The notes: generated by a model not told the origin, from the letters alone. DNA of 18,468 nucleotides from CAYONQ01 sp964405375 (GCA_964405375.1 CAYONQ010000057.1:1-18468), one strand, 5' to 3'. Positions 1 to 7,453 are shown, numbered from the stretch's first letter. Numbers and translations are program-made.

Positions 1-1
1 T

Positions 2-34
2 ATTCGCCGCCTGGAAAAACTCCTCGCGGCCTAA
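2..34 (+). CDS. possible C-terminal end of a gene cut by the window edge
   Basis: One plus-strand frame enters the window open and reads IRRLEKLLAA before a TAA at 32-34. This basic and leucine-rich tail resembles the helical end of many bacterial proteins. Only ten residues are visible, so no family can be named and the frame may be chance. If real, the gene would converge on the minus-strand GLUG gene that ends at 91, leaving about 56 bp between the two stops. Confidence 0.3.
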   Translation: MRRLEKLLAA

Positions 35-90
35 AATCGGTCAGTTTGAGTAATTTAGAAAAAACTTAAAGCTGTTATTCAACAATCCGT

Positions 91-1386
91 TTACCCATCG
101 CTTAGCAGTTCGAGAATCTCTTGTGCAGTTGCAATGAGAATATAGGCATTAGCTTGGGAAATCTTCTTGCCATACTGAGCCTCAACGACATTGATAAAGG
201 CCTCTAACAAGTTAATAGCAGCAGCATCATTGTTTTCGTTACCGTCTTCCAGTAACCGCATTGCTGTATCAAGCTTTGCCTGCAAACTGTTGGCAGTACC
301 TCTATCGATATTCATAGCATCAATACTCTCACTCAATTCTATCAGCAAATCAAGCGGTCCAAGACATTCTTCCCACCAGAGCTTGGGATAATTCGGTTCG
401 TAGCACATTTTCCAGACAGGTGTGGTAAAGTCCCAGCCCGCATCAGTAAATGTACTTTCTTTTTGCATTTCTGCGGTAGTTCTGCTTTCCACGCTGGGAT
501 CGCTCCCATTTCCTATGCCATTTACATCCGGATTAATATCGCTGTCCCAGAAACAACTCACATAGGTACCACCATTATCATATCCCGCCAAGGCACCTAC
601 ATTAACGTCACCGGTAACAAGACCGGCAGCATAGCAATTTGAAATTGTCCCTTCATTATATCCAACTAATCCGCCGATGAGATTATTTCCATCAACAGCA
701 GCGATTGCATAGCAATTCGAAATCTCGCCTTTGTTCCCACTAACCAAACCACCGGCGAAATTGTCTCCAGCAACAATGCCTGTTGCGTAACAATTCGAAA
801 TTGTACCCCCATTCTCATTGAAACCTACCAAGCCGGCCCACTGAGCACTTCCACTTGCGTGACAATTTGAAATTGTACCGAGATTAGTACCTACTAAACC
901 ACAATCATCTCCACTCCCACTTGTATAAGAGTTTAAAATTATGCCGGAGTTTACAGTTACAAGTCCTCCGGAGATAAGAGACCCTCCTGGTACAACAGAA
1001 TCTGTTGCATAGCAATTGGAAATGGTGCCAGCTTTATTACGTGGCGTTAGGGCACCCGTAGTACCTCCCGATAGCTGAACATTTGAAACATGGCAGTTTA
1101 AAACATTACCGTCAGAGATGTATCCAGCCAAGCCACCGATATCACCACTTGAACCAGTAATAAAGATACCGCCAATTTTACTCACTATACCACCTTCGAC
1201 ACCGCAATTGTTGAGAGTTCCGTTTTGCAGATGTCCAACAAGAGCGCCAATACTACCACCGAAAGTTTTAATATTGGGGTCTACTAAGGTCAAATTCTTA
1301 ATCTCAGCGTCTACTCCATCCACGGTGGCAAATAAACCGTCTCCGCCGAAGCTCGCGGTGGGAATGGTATAGGTATTGGTGTCCAA
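91..1386 (-). CDS. GLUG-repeat protein with C-terminal FIMAH domain (3' part of a frame-disrupted gene)
   Basis: This 431-residue frame holds the body of a secreted surface-type protein. Residues about 28-290 are imperfect GLUG repeats with the pattern GTISNCYA followed about 15 residues later by GGLVGYN or a variant. At least seven copies are recognisable, and they are expected to stack as a beta-solenoid. A Trp-rich closing segment follows (WDFTTPVWKM, YPKLWW), as is usual at the end of GLUG arrays. Residues about 345-431 match the FIMAH domain pattern (GTANSLQAKLD, LLEAFINVVEAQYGKKIS), an all-helical module found at the C-terminus of extracellular proteins. The frame begins at a TTG directly after an in-frame TAA and has no signal peptide of its own. 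The signal peptide and first GLUG-like strands lie in another frame just upstream (1311-1844), so this is probably the 3' portion of one broken gene. No catalytic domain is visible. A role in adhesion or cell-surface binding is inferred from the family type only. Confidence 0.75.
   Translation of the reverse strand: MDTNTYTIPTASFGGDGLFATVDGVDAEIKNLTLVDPNIKTFGGSIGALVGHLQNGTLNNCGVEGGIVSKIGGIFITGSSGDIGGLAGYISDGNVLNCHVSNVQLSGGTTGALTPRNKAGTISNCYATDSVVPGGSLISGGLVTVNSGIILNSYTSGSGDDCGLVGTNLGTISNCHASGSAQWAGLVGFNENGGTISNCYATGIVAGDNFAGGLVSGNKGEISNCYAIAAVDGNNLIGGLVGYNEGTISNCYAAGLVTGDVNVGALAGYDNGGTYVSCFWDSDINPDVNGIGNGSDPSVESRTTAEMQKESTFTDAGWDFTTPVWKMCYEPNYPKLWWEECLGPLDLLIELSESIDAMNIDRGTANSLQAKLDTAMRLLEDGNENNDAAAINLLEAFINVVEAQYGKKISQANAYILIATAQEILELLSDG
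595..1050 (-). repeat. internal DNA repeats encoding GLUG units
   Basis: On the plus strand a short block reading roughly GCATAGCAATTCGAAATTGTACC recurs near 629, 707, 785, 857 and 1007. The first spacings are 78, 78 and 72 bases; the last, about 150, spans a more diverged unit. All are multiples of three, so the repeat is the coding sequence of the GTISNCYA segment. Near-identity at the DNA level of some copies fits duplication by slippage or recombination. Confidence 0.7.
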
Positions 1387-1844
1387 TTAATATCATTAGG
1401 AGTAGGTATCACAATAGGTTCGTTCTGGATAGAATCGTCACTGAGTATATTGTTCATCTTTTTTAAAGTATTGGATCTTTGGTTAGTATGATCTAAGATA
1501 CGAGGTAGTATGGGCCAGGACAAGGTTTCTTTATAGGTGAAATTTGAGATGGTGAAGCCATTACCATCAAATACGCCGGTAAATGCGTTCACATCGTTTC
1601 CAATGATGTTAAACTGTTCGCCGGTGTAGTTGGCCAGATTGATATCGGCAGTCATCACAAAATGGCTGCCCCAGTCATTCACGTCAGCTCCTATCGCGTT
1701 CATATCGGCAGCTGTGGAAATCAGATATGGGTCAGCTTCTGTTCCGCTGCCGCCGCCATAAACGCCTGCAAAGGCAGAGACAGAGAAAGTTAATACAACC
1801 AGAATCGCCATAAGTACTAAAGGTAAATTAGCTCTTCTAAACAT
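1311..1844 (-). CDS. signal peptide and N-terminal part of the GLUG/FIMAH protein (frame-disrupted)
   Basis: The 177-residue frame starts with a classical Sec signal peptide: MFRRANLP, a hydrophobic core at residues 8-24, and a likely cleavage after SAFA (residue 26). Next comes the usual opening of Phycisphaerae-type GLUG proteins: GGSGTEADPYLIS, a stretch where the protein expects to find itself 'outside' (SHFVMTADINLANY), then GVFDGNGFTISNFTY at about residues 88-103. After NFTY the sequence stops resembling the family and runs through about 70 unrelated residues (KETLSWPILPR... to PPWME) to a TGA/TAG-type stop. The expected continuation (GGDGLFATVDGVDAEIKNL) lies in the 431-aa frame. The ATG at 1842-1844 is preceded by GGAGAAAGGAAA, a good ribosome-binding site. 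Either the gene is a recent pseudogene or the region carries an assembly or sequencing error. Confidence 0.7.
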   Translation of the reverse strand: MFRRANLPLVLMAILVVLTFSVSAFAGVYGGGSGTEADPYLISTAADMNAIGADVNDWGSHFVMTADINLANYTGEQFNIIGNDVNAFTGVFDGNGFTISNFTYKETLSWPILPRILDHTNQRSNTLKKMNNILSDDSIQNEPIVIPTPNDINWTPIPIPFPPRASAETVYLPPWME

Positions 1845-2384
1845 TTTCCTTTCTCCTCGAAGGAGTTACTATTGAATTATGCCAATATAGACACAGAGAC
1901 TTCATAGTATCAATTTCTGGCGTTGAGTTAGTAAATCGAACGCCTCCTCCGAGATTCCATCCCCAACGCTAACATCCCTGCCCAAAACAGTAAGATTTAT
2001 CCAATTATACACTTATAGATGCCAAATAGCAAGGATATTGTTGCCAATTTTAGCCTTAAATTCTTGAAATAATGGCCGTAAAAAGTAAGCGAAATCCCTA
2101 CAACTGCACTACAACCAAAAGGCCAAATAGCTCATAAAATCACAAAAATCGCGAATCTATAATATCTGTAATACCAAAGACTTAAAAAAATCTCAAAAAA
2201 TGATGAACGTTTTGACAGCCGTTTTACTGTTATCCCTGCATAGACACCTGTCCAGTCCACCCGGTTTTTCGTATTGCTCACAAAATCGAACGCTAATAAC
2301 CTTACCCCGCTTAAAAACATTGCCCCCGGCGGTATCGGTGGAGAGATATTAAAGAAATTACCTGGCTGGGTTTGCTGTGAGATG
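1845..2384. other. long intergenic region, no supported gene
   Basis: About 540 bases lie between the GLUG start and the end of the possible small membrane ORF. The part from 1845 to 2032 is the leader and promoter of the GLUG gene. The stretch 2033-2330 is visibly AT-rich with runs of A and T. A 62-residue minus-strand ORF (2132-2320) has no recognisable motif, low complexity at its end (YYRYYRFAIFVIL) and no convincing ribosome-binding site, so I do not call it a gene. I see no tRNA-like cloverleaf and no terminator with a clear GC stem plus T run. Confidence 0.5.
2004..2032 (-). promoter_or_regulatory. sigma70-type promoter for the GLUG protein gene
   Basis: Reading the minus strand, TTGCTA (2032-2027) and a perfect TATAAT (2009-2004) are separated by 17 bases, a canonical arrangement. 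Transcription would start near 1997, giving a 5' leader of about 150 nt before the ATG at 1844. That leader ends in a small hairpin (CTCCT/AGGAG, plus-strand 1853-1865). It could partly hide one of the two purine-rich ribosome-binding stretches but leaves AAAGGA, next to the start, free. Confidence 0.55.
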
Positions 2385-2480
2385 TCAACGCTTTCGTCGG
2401 CGAATGAGAAAGAAGACTAAAACCGCAGTGATGATAACGATTACCAGTACCTCACCTTGACCGAATAATACAGCAGGCAT
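2385..2480 (-). CDS. possible 31-residue single-pass membrane peptide
   Basis: From the ATG at 2478-2480 the frame reads MPAVLFGQGEVLVIVIITAV, then VFFLIRRRKR and a stop. This is one hydrophobic segment of about 18-20 residues followed by a strongly basic tail, so the predicted topology is N-out with the tail in the cytoplasm. GGAG sits 11 bases before this ATG. The open frame extends upstream to 2621 (78 residues), but that extension shows no membrane or domain pattern. The GxGE-hydrophobic layout faintly recalls the N-terminus of TatA-type proteins. The amphipathic helix and FG hinge of TatA are absent, so I do not assign that name. It may be a chance ORF in an otherwise non-coding region. 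Confidence 0.35.
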   Translation of the reverse strand: MPAVLFGQGEVLVIVIITAVLVFFLIRRRKR

Positions 2481-2698
2481 TGCGATTTTATCTCCCGATT
2501 TATCCAGCCGATATTGGACGCTTTTATTTTTTAACAGTTCCTTTGATGGAAAGATTAGGAACAGCCGGGTTAGATTAGCCGCCCAGCCGGTTTTTGTCAA
2601 GCTGAAAGGCGGGATATACAATTTTGGGTTTTGAATTGGCTTAAGCAGTTGAGTTTGATAAAGTAAAGAAAAAGCGTATTTTTGGAAAGGGGTTAGAA

Positions 2699-3361
2699 AT
2701 GCTGCAAGATGGTGAAAAGGGGGTAATTATTCAAAGAGATAGACAGACGTATGCGGTTGCGCCGCATATTCCGTGCGGAGTTGTTAATTCAGAGACCTTG
2801 CGGAAGATTGCAGATGTGGCTGAAAAGTACAGGGCGGCGGCACTTAAAATAACCAGTGCTGCGAGAATCGCAATTGTTGGGCTAAAAGAAGAGGATGTCG
2901 ATGACGTCTGGGCAGAGCTTGGTATGAAAGCCGGCGCCGCAGTTGGGCTTTGTGTCAGGAGCATTAAGGCCTGTCCGGGGACGACATTCTGCAAGCGGGG
3001 CATTCAAGACAGTCTCGGTGTAGGAATGAAACTTGATGAGAAGTACCACGGATTGGAACTGCCCGCCAAGTTCAAAATTGGGGTAAGCGGCTGTCCGAAC
3101 CAGTGTGCCGAGACCTGCATAAAGGATATTGGGCTGGTTGGTGCGCCCAAGGGCTGGAGATTATTGGTTGGAGGTAACGGCGGTGCCAGGCCGAGATTGT
3201 CTAAAGAATTGGCCAAGGATATTAACACTGAAGAAGCGATTGAGTTAATCGACAGGATTATCCAGTATTATAAAGCCAATGCAAAGCCGCACCAGAGATT
3301 GGGTGCGATGATTGAGAAAATGGGTTTTGACGAATTTAAATCGGCAGTGCTCGGTGGATAA
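2699..3361 (+). CDS. small assimilatory-type sulfite reductase (siroheme/4Fe-4S protein)
   Basis: This 220-residue protein has the fold signature of the nitrite/sulfite reductase family in a single-domain, low-molecular-weight form, like the about 220-residue assimilatory-type sulfite reductases of Desulfovibrio and the related proteins of methanogens. The cluster ligands are visible as C92 and C98 (CPGTTFC) and C132 and C136 (SGCPNQC). The latter is followed by six residues and DIGL, matching the family's 4Fe-4S/siroheme signature exactly. An N-terminal ferredoxin-like half domain (residues about 15-75) precedes it. The expected reaction is six-electron reduction of sulfite to sulfide in the cytoplasm with an unidentified electron donor; a low-potential or non-sulfite role is also possible. 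The ATG at 2699 has GGAAAGGGG upstream. The 3' end overlaps the start of the next gene, so the two are probably translationally coupled. No dsrAB, dsrC or electron-transfer subunit is present in the window. Confidence 0.82.
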   Translation: MLQDGEKGVIIQRDRQTYAVAPHIPCGVVNSETLRKIADVAEKYRAAALKITSAARIAIVGLKEEDVDDVWAELGMKAGAAVGLCVRSIKACPGTTFCKRGIQDSLGVGMKLDEKYHGLELPAKFKIGVSGCPNQCAETCIKDIGLVGAPKGWRLLVGGNGGARPRLSKELAKDINTEEAIELIDRIIQYYKANAKPHQRLGAMIEKMGFDEFKSAVLGG

Positions 3362-4220
3362 ACGGCAGACGAAAATAAAAGATGTGCTGGAAGGACTGTA
3401 TGCCAGATATAACCATCGTGAGTTTATAAAGCCGGATCCGCTGCAGTTCGTGTATCGATACTCCGACCCGGCGGATATAGAGATTGCCGGTTTTTTAGCG
3501 GCTGAGCTTGCCTACGGCAGGGTGCGGCAGATTGAAAAGGCCGTCGATGATTTGTTGGGGCGTATGGGAGACAGCCCTTTTAGGTTCGTCCGGAACTTCG
3601 ATGGGCGGAAAAGAGAAAAGCTGAAGGATTTTAAGTATCGCTTTGTCAGCGGCGATGATATTTCGGATTTGCTGGTATTATTAAAGAGCGTTTTGGGCCG
3701 ATACGGCAGCATCCAGAGTTTCTTTGTTCAGGGTTATAGTCTGCGTGATGGAAGCATTGTTCCTGCGTTGTCGAGGTTCTGCGATTCGCTTTTGGATATG
3801 CACGCCAAAGGCCACAATGATTGTATCCCGAATGGATTGAGGTATTTGCTGCCAAGACCGGCTTCGGGCAGTGCCTGTAAAAGATTGAACCTTTTCCTTC
3901 GCTGGATGGTGCGTAACGATGAGGTGGATGCAGGGTTGTGGAGGACGGTTGATAAGGCCAAACTTATTGTGCCGATAGATGTGCATATGGCCAGATTGTG
4001 CAGGATTTTAGGATTTTACAGCCGAAAGACCGTTTCTTTATTAACTGCGATAGAGATAACAGAAAGTTTCAGCGAGATTGAACCGGCTGACCCCGTCAAG
4101 TATGATTTTGCGTTGAGCAGGATTGGAATCCTAAAAAACTGTACCGGCCGAACCAGCGAGAGGTGCGAGGATTGCGAATTATTTGGGTTTTGCGATGGCG
4201 TGGCCAGTCCGGAAGGGTAG
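3354..4220 (+). CDS. TIGR02757 / DUF2400 family protein
   Basis: The protein matches the TIGR02757 family by its opening (LEGLYARYNHREFIKPDPL), the segment SDPADIEIAGFLAAELAYGR, and the ending ADPVKYDFALSRIG. No function is firmly established for this family. I choose the GTG at 3354, which overlaps the upstream stop by 8 bp and gives 288 residues. The open frame extends to a TTG at 3312, but family members begin close to KIKDVLEGLY. PIDVHMARLCRILG (residues 207-220) resembles the catalytic-Asp segment of HhH-GPD DNA glycosylases. The C-terminus carries C263, C271, C274 and C280 (C-x7-C-x2-C-x5-C), close to the 4Fe-4S loop of endonuclease III (C-x6-C-x2-C-x5-C). A DNA repair or nucleic-acid role is therefore plausible but inferred. 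It lies between the sulfite reductase and acr3 genes in the same direction. Confidence 0.8.
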   Translation: MDKRQTKIKDVLEGLYARYNHREFIKPDPLQFVYRYSDPADIEIAGFLAAELAYGRVRQIEKAVDDLLGRMGDSPFRFVRNFDGRKREKLKDFKYRFVSGDDISDLLVLLKSVLGRYGSIQSFFVQGYSLRDGSIVPALSRFCDSLLDMHAKGHNDCIPNGLRYLLPRPASGSACKRLNLFLRWMVRNDEVDAGLWRTVDKAKLIVPIDVHMARLCRILGFYSRKTVSLLTAIEITESFSEIEPADPVKYDFALSRIGILKNCTGRTSERCEDCELFGFCDGVASPEG

Positions 4221-4256
4221 GCAAAAGATGGTCGCAGACAAGAGAAGTGAAAACGA

Positions 4257-5432
4257 ATGGTGAGAAAAAACAATAACGGCAAAGGGCTGAGCATATTTGA
4301 AAAGTATCTTACGCTATGGGTGCTGCTGTGTATAACGGCAGGAATAGTGCTGGGCAGGATTGCACCTGGTTTTGCAAAGTATCTGGATAGTATGGCAATA
4401 TACGTTGGACAGGCCCCGGTCGTGTCTATTCCCATCGCGGTATGTCTTTTCTTTATGATGTATCCGATTATGGTCAAGATTGATTTTGCCGAGGTGCTCA
4501 AGGCAGGCAAAAGTATCAAGCCGGTCGGCCTGACACTATTTGTAAACTGGGCAATCAAACCCTTCACAATGTATGCAATCGCCTCGTTTTTCCTGGGGAC
4601 GCTGTTCTATGGCTTCATAGGCCCCGAGGCCATTGACCATGTCAAGATGCCTTTTGGCCTCGACCTGTCGGTTGGAGCCACTTACGGAGCCGGAAAGGTA
4701 ATAGAAATCGATGGGGTGAAAGTTTTAGAAGTCCCTCTCTGGCGCAGCTATCTGGCGGGGTGTATTCTACTGGGTATAGCGCCGTGTACGGCGATGGTTC
4801 TTGTCTGGGGTTATCTGGCCAAAGGTAACGACGGCCATACGCTGGTTATGGTTGCGATTAACTCCCTGACGATGCTGCTGCTCTACGGTCTGTTAGGCGG
4901 ATTTTTGCTCGGCGTGGGTCGGCTGCCTGTACCGTGGCAAGCGCTTGTGTTATCGATAGCAATATATGTTGCCTTGCCATTGGTTGCCGGTTACTTTACT
5001 CGAAAATGGATTATTGCTACTAAAGGAAAAGACTGGTTCAAAGAAAAATTTCTGCACTTCTTGACACCCATTACGATTATAGCACTGCTGATTACTCTTG
5101 TGTTGCTGTTCTCATTCAAGGGCGAGATTATCCTCTCGAATCCGCTGATAATCCTATGGATTGCGATACCACTGTTTATCCAGACCAACCTGATTTTCTG
5201 GATAGCTTACGTCTTTGCGAAAATCATGAAACTTGAATATCGAGATGCCGCACCATCAGCTATGATAGGCGCCTCGAATCATTTCGAGGTGGCGATAGCA
5301 ACGGCAACGATGTTGTTTGGTTTATCCTCGGGAGCTGCTTTAGCAACGGTTGTGGGCGTGCTTATTGAAGTGCCTGTGATGCTTATGCTTGTTAAGATAT
5401 GTCTGCGAACTCAAGGTTGGTTCGCACGTTAA
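4257..5432 (+). CDS. acr3: arsenite efflux transporter Acr3
   Basis: This 391-residue, about ten-helix membrane protein belongs to the ACR3 branch of the BASS superfamily, which exports arsenite (As(OH)3) across the cytoplasmic membrane using the proton gradient. Hallmarks are FFMMYPIMVKIDF (about residues 65-77), NWAIKPF, the substrate cysteine in GIAPCTAMVLVWGYLAKGN, and GASNHFEVAIATA near the C-terminus with its conserved Glu. Length is normal for the family. The ATG at 4257 has only a partial ribosome-binding site (AGAAG). No ArsR, ArsC or ArsM lies in the window, so regulation by arsenic cannot be shown here. A 14-bp gap separates it from the transglutaminase-like gene, which implies co-transcription. 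Confidence 0.9.
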   Translation: MVRKNNNGKGLSIFEKYLTLWVLLCITAGIVLGRIAPGFAKYLDSMAIYVGQAPVVSIPIAVCLFFMMYPIMVKIDFAEVLKAGKSIKPVGLTLFVNWAIKPFTMYAIASFFLGTLFYGFIGPEAIDHVKMPFGLDLSVGATYGAGKVIEIDGVKVLEVPLWRSYLAGCILLGIAPCTAMVLVWGYLAKGNDGHTLVMVAINSLTMLLLYGLLGGFLLGVGRLPVPWQALVLSIAIYVALPLVAGYFTRKWIIATKGKDWFKEKFLHFLTPITIIALLITLVLLFSFKGEIILSNPLIILWIAIPLFIQTNLIFWIAYVFAKIMKLEYRDAAPSAMIGASNHFEVAIATATMLFGLSSGAALATVVGVLIEVPVMLMLVKICLRTQGWFAR

Positions 5433-5446
5433 GTGATTGAGTAGAA

Positions 5447-7162
5447 ATGAATCGCGAGCAATTAGAAAAATACAGTTCAGCGATTACGCTTTCGGATATG
5501 GAAATCTTTGTGTTTCCGGAGCTGATGTACGCCCTGGCTCTGGCTGATATTATGAGCCCCGTTATCTGGCGGTGGCGCCGGCTTGACTGCTTCAGAAAAC
5601 TGGAAGGTAAAAGCAGCTATAAGAAATTGATGCGGCTCAAGCAGTTCATAATGGACGAATACGAGTTCAATCTCGACCTCGAGACGTGGGGGCTTACCAG
5701 CAAGGCCAAAGAGCTTAAGCGATTTGAGAATTTCGTCTCGCCTGAGGCAATCGCCGAAAGCAACGCTCTATTTGGCTATGCGGGCGACAAGTATTACTTT
5801 GACGTCGATATCCGCAGGCATTTCGGCCTCGACAAATATGATAGTGACATCATTCCATACTGGAAGACGGAGACCGTAGAGGCGATGGATGCCTTTCGAT
5901 ACAAGCCCGGCTACACAAAACGGGCGGGCGAGTGCGTTTCGCTGGCAGCGCTGTATGCTGCAGCGGCGTTTATCGTCTGTGGAATACCGCTGGAAGACAT
6001 CTATATGATATTGACGCCGCTTCACTCGCAGAATTTCATCGATATACAGGACGGCGTCCTGACCAACAACAGACGGCTGGTTACGAAGGCAATGTGGTTC
6101 AACGGCACAGCTATCTCTGACAAGGCCCAGCGTGCGCTTCGGAACGAAAACGTTACAACCATTGCCCATAATACCGGCTACGTGCATTGTATATATGACG
6201 ATGCGACGATGGATAAGAATGCCTACCGATACTTTGCGAACCGGCTGGGTTCGTATTTGTCAATGGGCTTAAACCTGCAGGTCTTTGCAAACTTTCTGCG
6301 GTGCAATCGGCATTATCAAAAGTACTTTCAGGCGTGTCGGGACTGCCGCGGCCAGATGCAGTTTATAAAGGCGGAAGTGCTGTTTCATTATGAGCACGGC
6401 AGCAATTACCGCATAGCCGACAGAACGTTTGAAAAATTGCTTGCCGAGGTCTCCGAGGAGGATTTTGTTCCGTATCAGCTCCCGGGGAGAATTCGATGCG
6501 ACCAGCTTGAGGAGTTTATAGAAAAAGAAAAGATTGACCCGAGAAACTCGGAGGGCAGAAGCGGATTAACAAAATATCTTGAACCGGTCGTCCCTGATGC
6601 AAAGGGGTTTGTTGACGAATTGGCTGATTTTGTCCATACCGAGGCGAAACTGCCGGGTTTGGAGAAAAATTACATATCCGCCGAGCCGATTAAAATCGAT
6701 GTCATCCAGAGCAGAGAGCAGATTATTGACTATCTGCTGTCGATACGCCGAAGCAATCCTACCGCTGACCTTGCCTTTTACGCGTACCGTGATATGGAAA
6801 GCTGTGACTGGGCACCATTTATCAAGGCGGCGATGGAGCGTAATCCGGTGTCAGCGCAAATGGCGGAAGCAATATCGGTTGACCGGGTGTATGCCTGGCT
6901 TGAACAAATGGAAAATGTCTCAATCTATGACGGCAAACGCCTGGCCCAGCCGGATGAAGTGGCAAATTACAACAGGGGCGACGGACTCGAAAAAGCGCTT
7001 TTGTTAGCTAACGTAATCCGCCAAAGAAACCCCGAACAGGATATTAAAATAACGGTAGATAGTAGTGATGTGCTGCTAAAGGAAAAAGGCGAATACCGGT
7101 TCGTATCCGGCAAGGGACTTAAAAACGAGATTAATATGCTGGCGGGAAAAACGATTTGCTGA
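5447..7162 (+). CDS. uncharacterised 571-aa protein with a transglutaminase-like Cys-His-Asp pattern
   Basis: I do not recognise a named family. The protein is soluble, with no signal peptide or membrane segment. The middle portion (residues about 155-225) reads as a transglutaminase/cysteine-protease-like core. AGECVSLAALYAAAAF has C163 at the start of a helix, as in the transglutaminase nucleophile. GIPLEDIYMIL follows, then PLHSQNFIDIQDG with H193 and D199/D202. The next segment, TNNRRLVTKAMWFNGT, looks highly constrained. The N-terminal 150 residues and C-terminal 345 residues match nothing I know; the C-terminal part is helical and charged, with a Cys pair CRDC at 297-300. It starts 14 bp after acr3 and ends 21 bp before the zinc-ribbon gene. 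The position suggests a shared role with the metalloid transporters, but the reaction and substrate are unknown; the domain assignment is an inference from spacing and flanking residues. Confidence 0.75.
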   Translation: MNREQLEKYSSAITLSDMEIFVFPELMYALALADIMSPVIWRWRRLDCFRKLEGKSSYKKLMRLKQFIMDEYEFNLDLETWGLTSKAKELKRFENFVSPEAIAESNALFGYAGDKYYFDVDIRRHFGLDKYDSDIIPYWKTETVEAMDAFRYKPGYTKRAGECVSLAALYAAAAFIVCGIPLEDIYMILTPLHSQNFIDIQDGVLTNNRRLVTKAMWFNGTAISDKAQRALRNENVTTIAHNTGYVHCIYDDATMDKNAYRYFANRLGSYLSMGLNLQVFANFLRCNRHYQKYFQACRDCRGQMQFIKAEVLFHYEHGSNYRIADRTFEKLLAEVSEEDFVPYQLPGRIRCDQLEEFIEKEKIDPRNSEGRSGLTKYLEPVVPDAKGFVDELADFVHTEAKLPGLEKNYISAEPIKIDVIQSREQIIDYLLSIRRSNPTADLAFYAYRDMESCDWAPFIKAAMERNPVSAQMAEAISVDRVYAWLEQMENVSIYDGKRLAQPDEVANYNRGDGLEKALLLANVIRQRNPEQDIKITVDSSDVLLKEKGEYRFVSGKGLKNEINMLAGKTIC

Positions 7163-7183
7163 AAATAAATTAAGGGTGTAACT

Positions 7184-7453
7184 ATGGTCAAATGTCCCGG
7201 ACAGGACGAGAGATTTTGGAAGCCGGATGATATTTTCGAGGTGGGCTGTCCCGGCTGCGGCGAGTCGATGGAGTTTTTCAAGGATGAGCCGAAGCTGAAA
7301 TGCCGCAACTGCGGACGGATGGTTGTTAATCCAAAGATAGACCTCGGCTGCGCCGAGTGGTGCAGGTACGCGCAGCAATGTATTGGGATTTTGCAGGGCC
7401 GGGACATAGGTAAATTATTTGACAAGCCAGTTGATGAAGCGAAGGGAAGTTAG
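7184..7453 (+). CDS. small cysteine-rich zinc-ribbon protein
   Basis: This 89-residue protein begins MVKCPGQDERFWKPDDIFEV, a start seen in small anaerobe proteins and as an N-terminal module of some HD-domain proteins. A rubredoxin-like zinc ribbon is formed by C22-x2-C25 and C40-x2-C43. Further cysteines C56, C60 and C66 (CAEWCRYAQQC) lie in a downstream helix and could bind a second metal or an Fe-S cluster. No partner HD domain is fused or adjacent here. The ATG at 7184 follows AAGGGTG, an acceptable ribosome-binding site. It sits between the transglutaminase-like gene and the permease gene with short gaps. Exact function is unknown; a metal-sensing or protein-interaction role is only a guess. 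Confidence 0.75.
   Translation: MVKCPGQDERFWKPDDIFEVGCPGCGESMEFFKDEPKLKCRNCGRMVVNPKIDLGCAEWCRYAQQCIGILQGRDIGKLFDKPVDEAKGS

Noticed and set aside
595..1050. Regularly spaced repeats as a possible CRISPR array
   Set aside because: Spacings are multiples of three and the repeats encode the GLUG motif inside an open frame; spacers are not unique.
1311..1386. Programmed ribosomal frameshift joining the two GLUG frames
   Set aside because: There is no slippery heptamer seen at the overlap, and the intervening 50 residues do not fit the family, so an insertion or error explains it better.
2132..2320. 62-residue minus-strand ORF in the intergenic region
   Set aside because: No ribosome-binding site, no motif and low-complexity end; the region is AT-rich and probably non-coding.
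2622..2698. Promoter TTGGCT-17-TAAAGT before the sulfite reductase gene
   Set aside because: Both boxes are weak matches (3 of 6 and 4 of 6), so the real start of this run cannot be placed with confidence.
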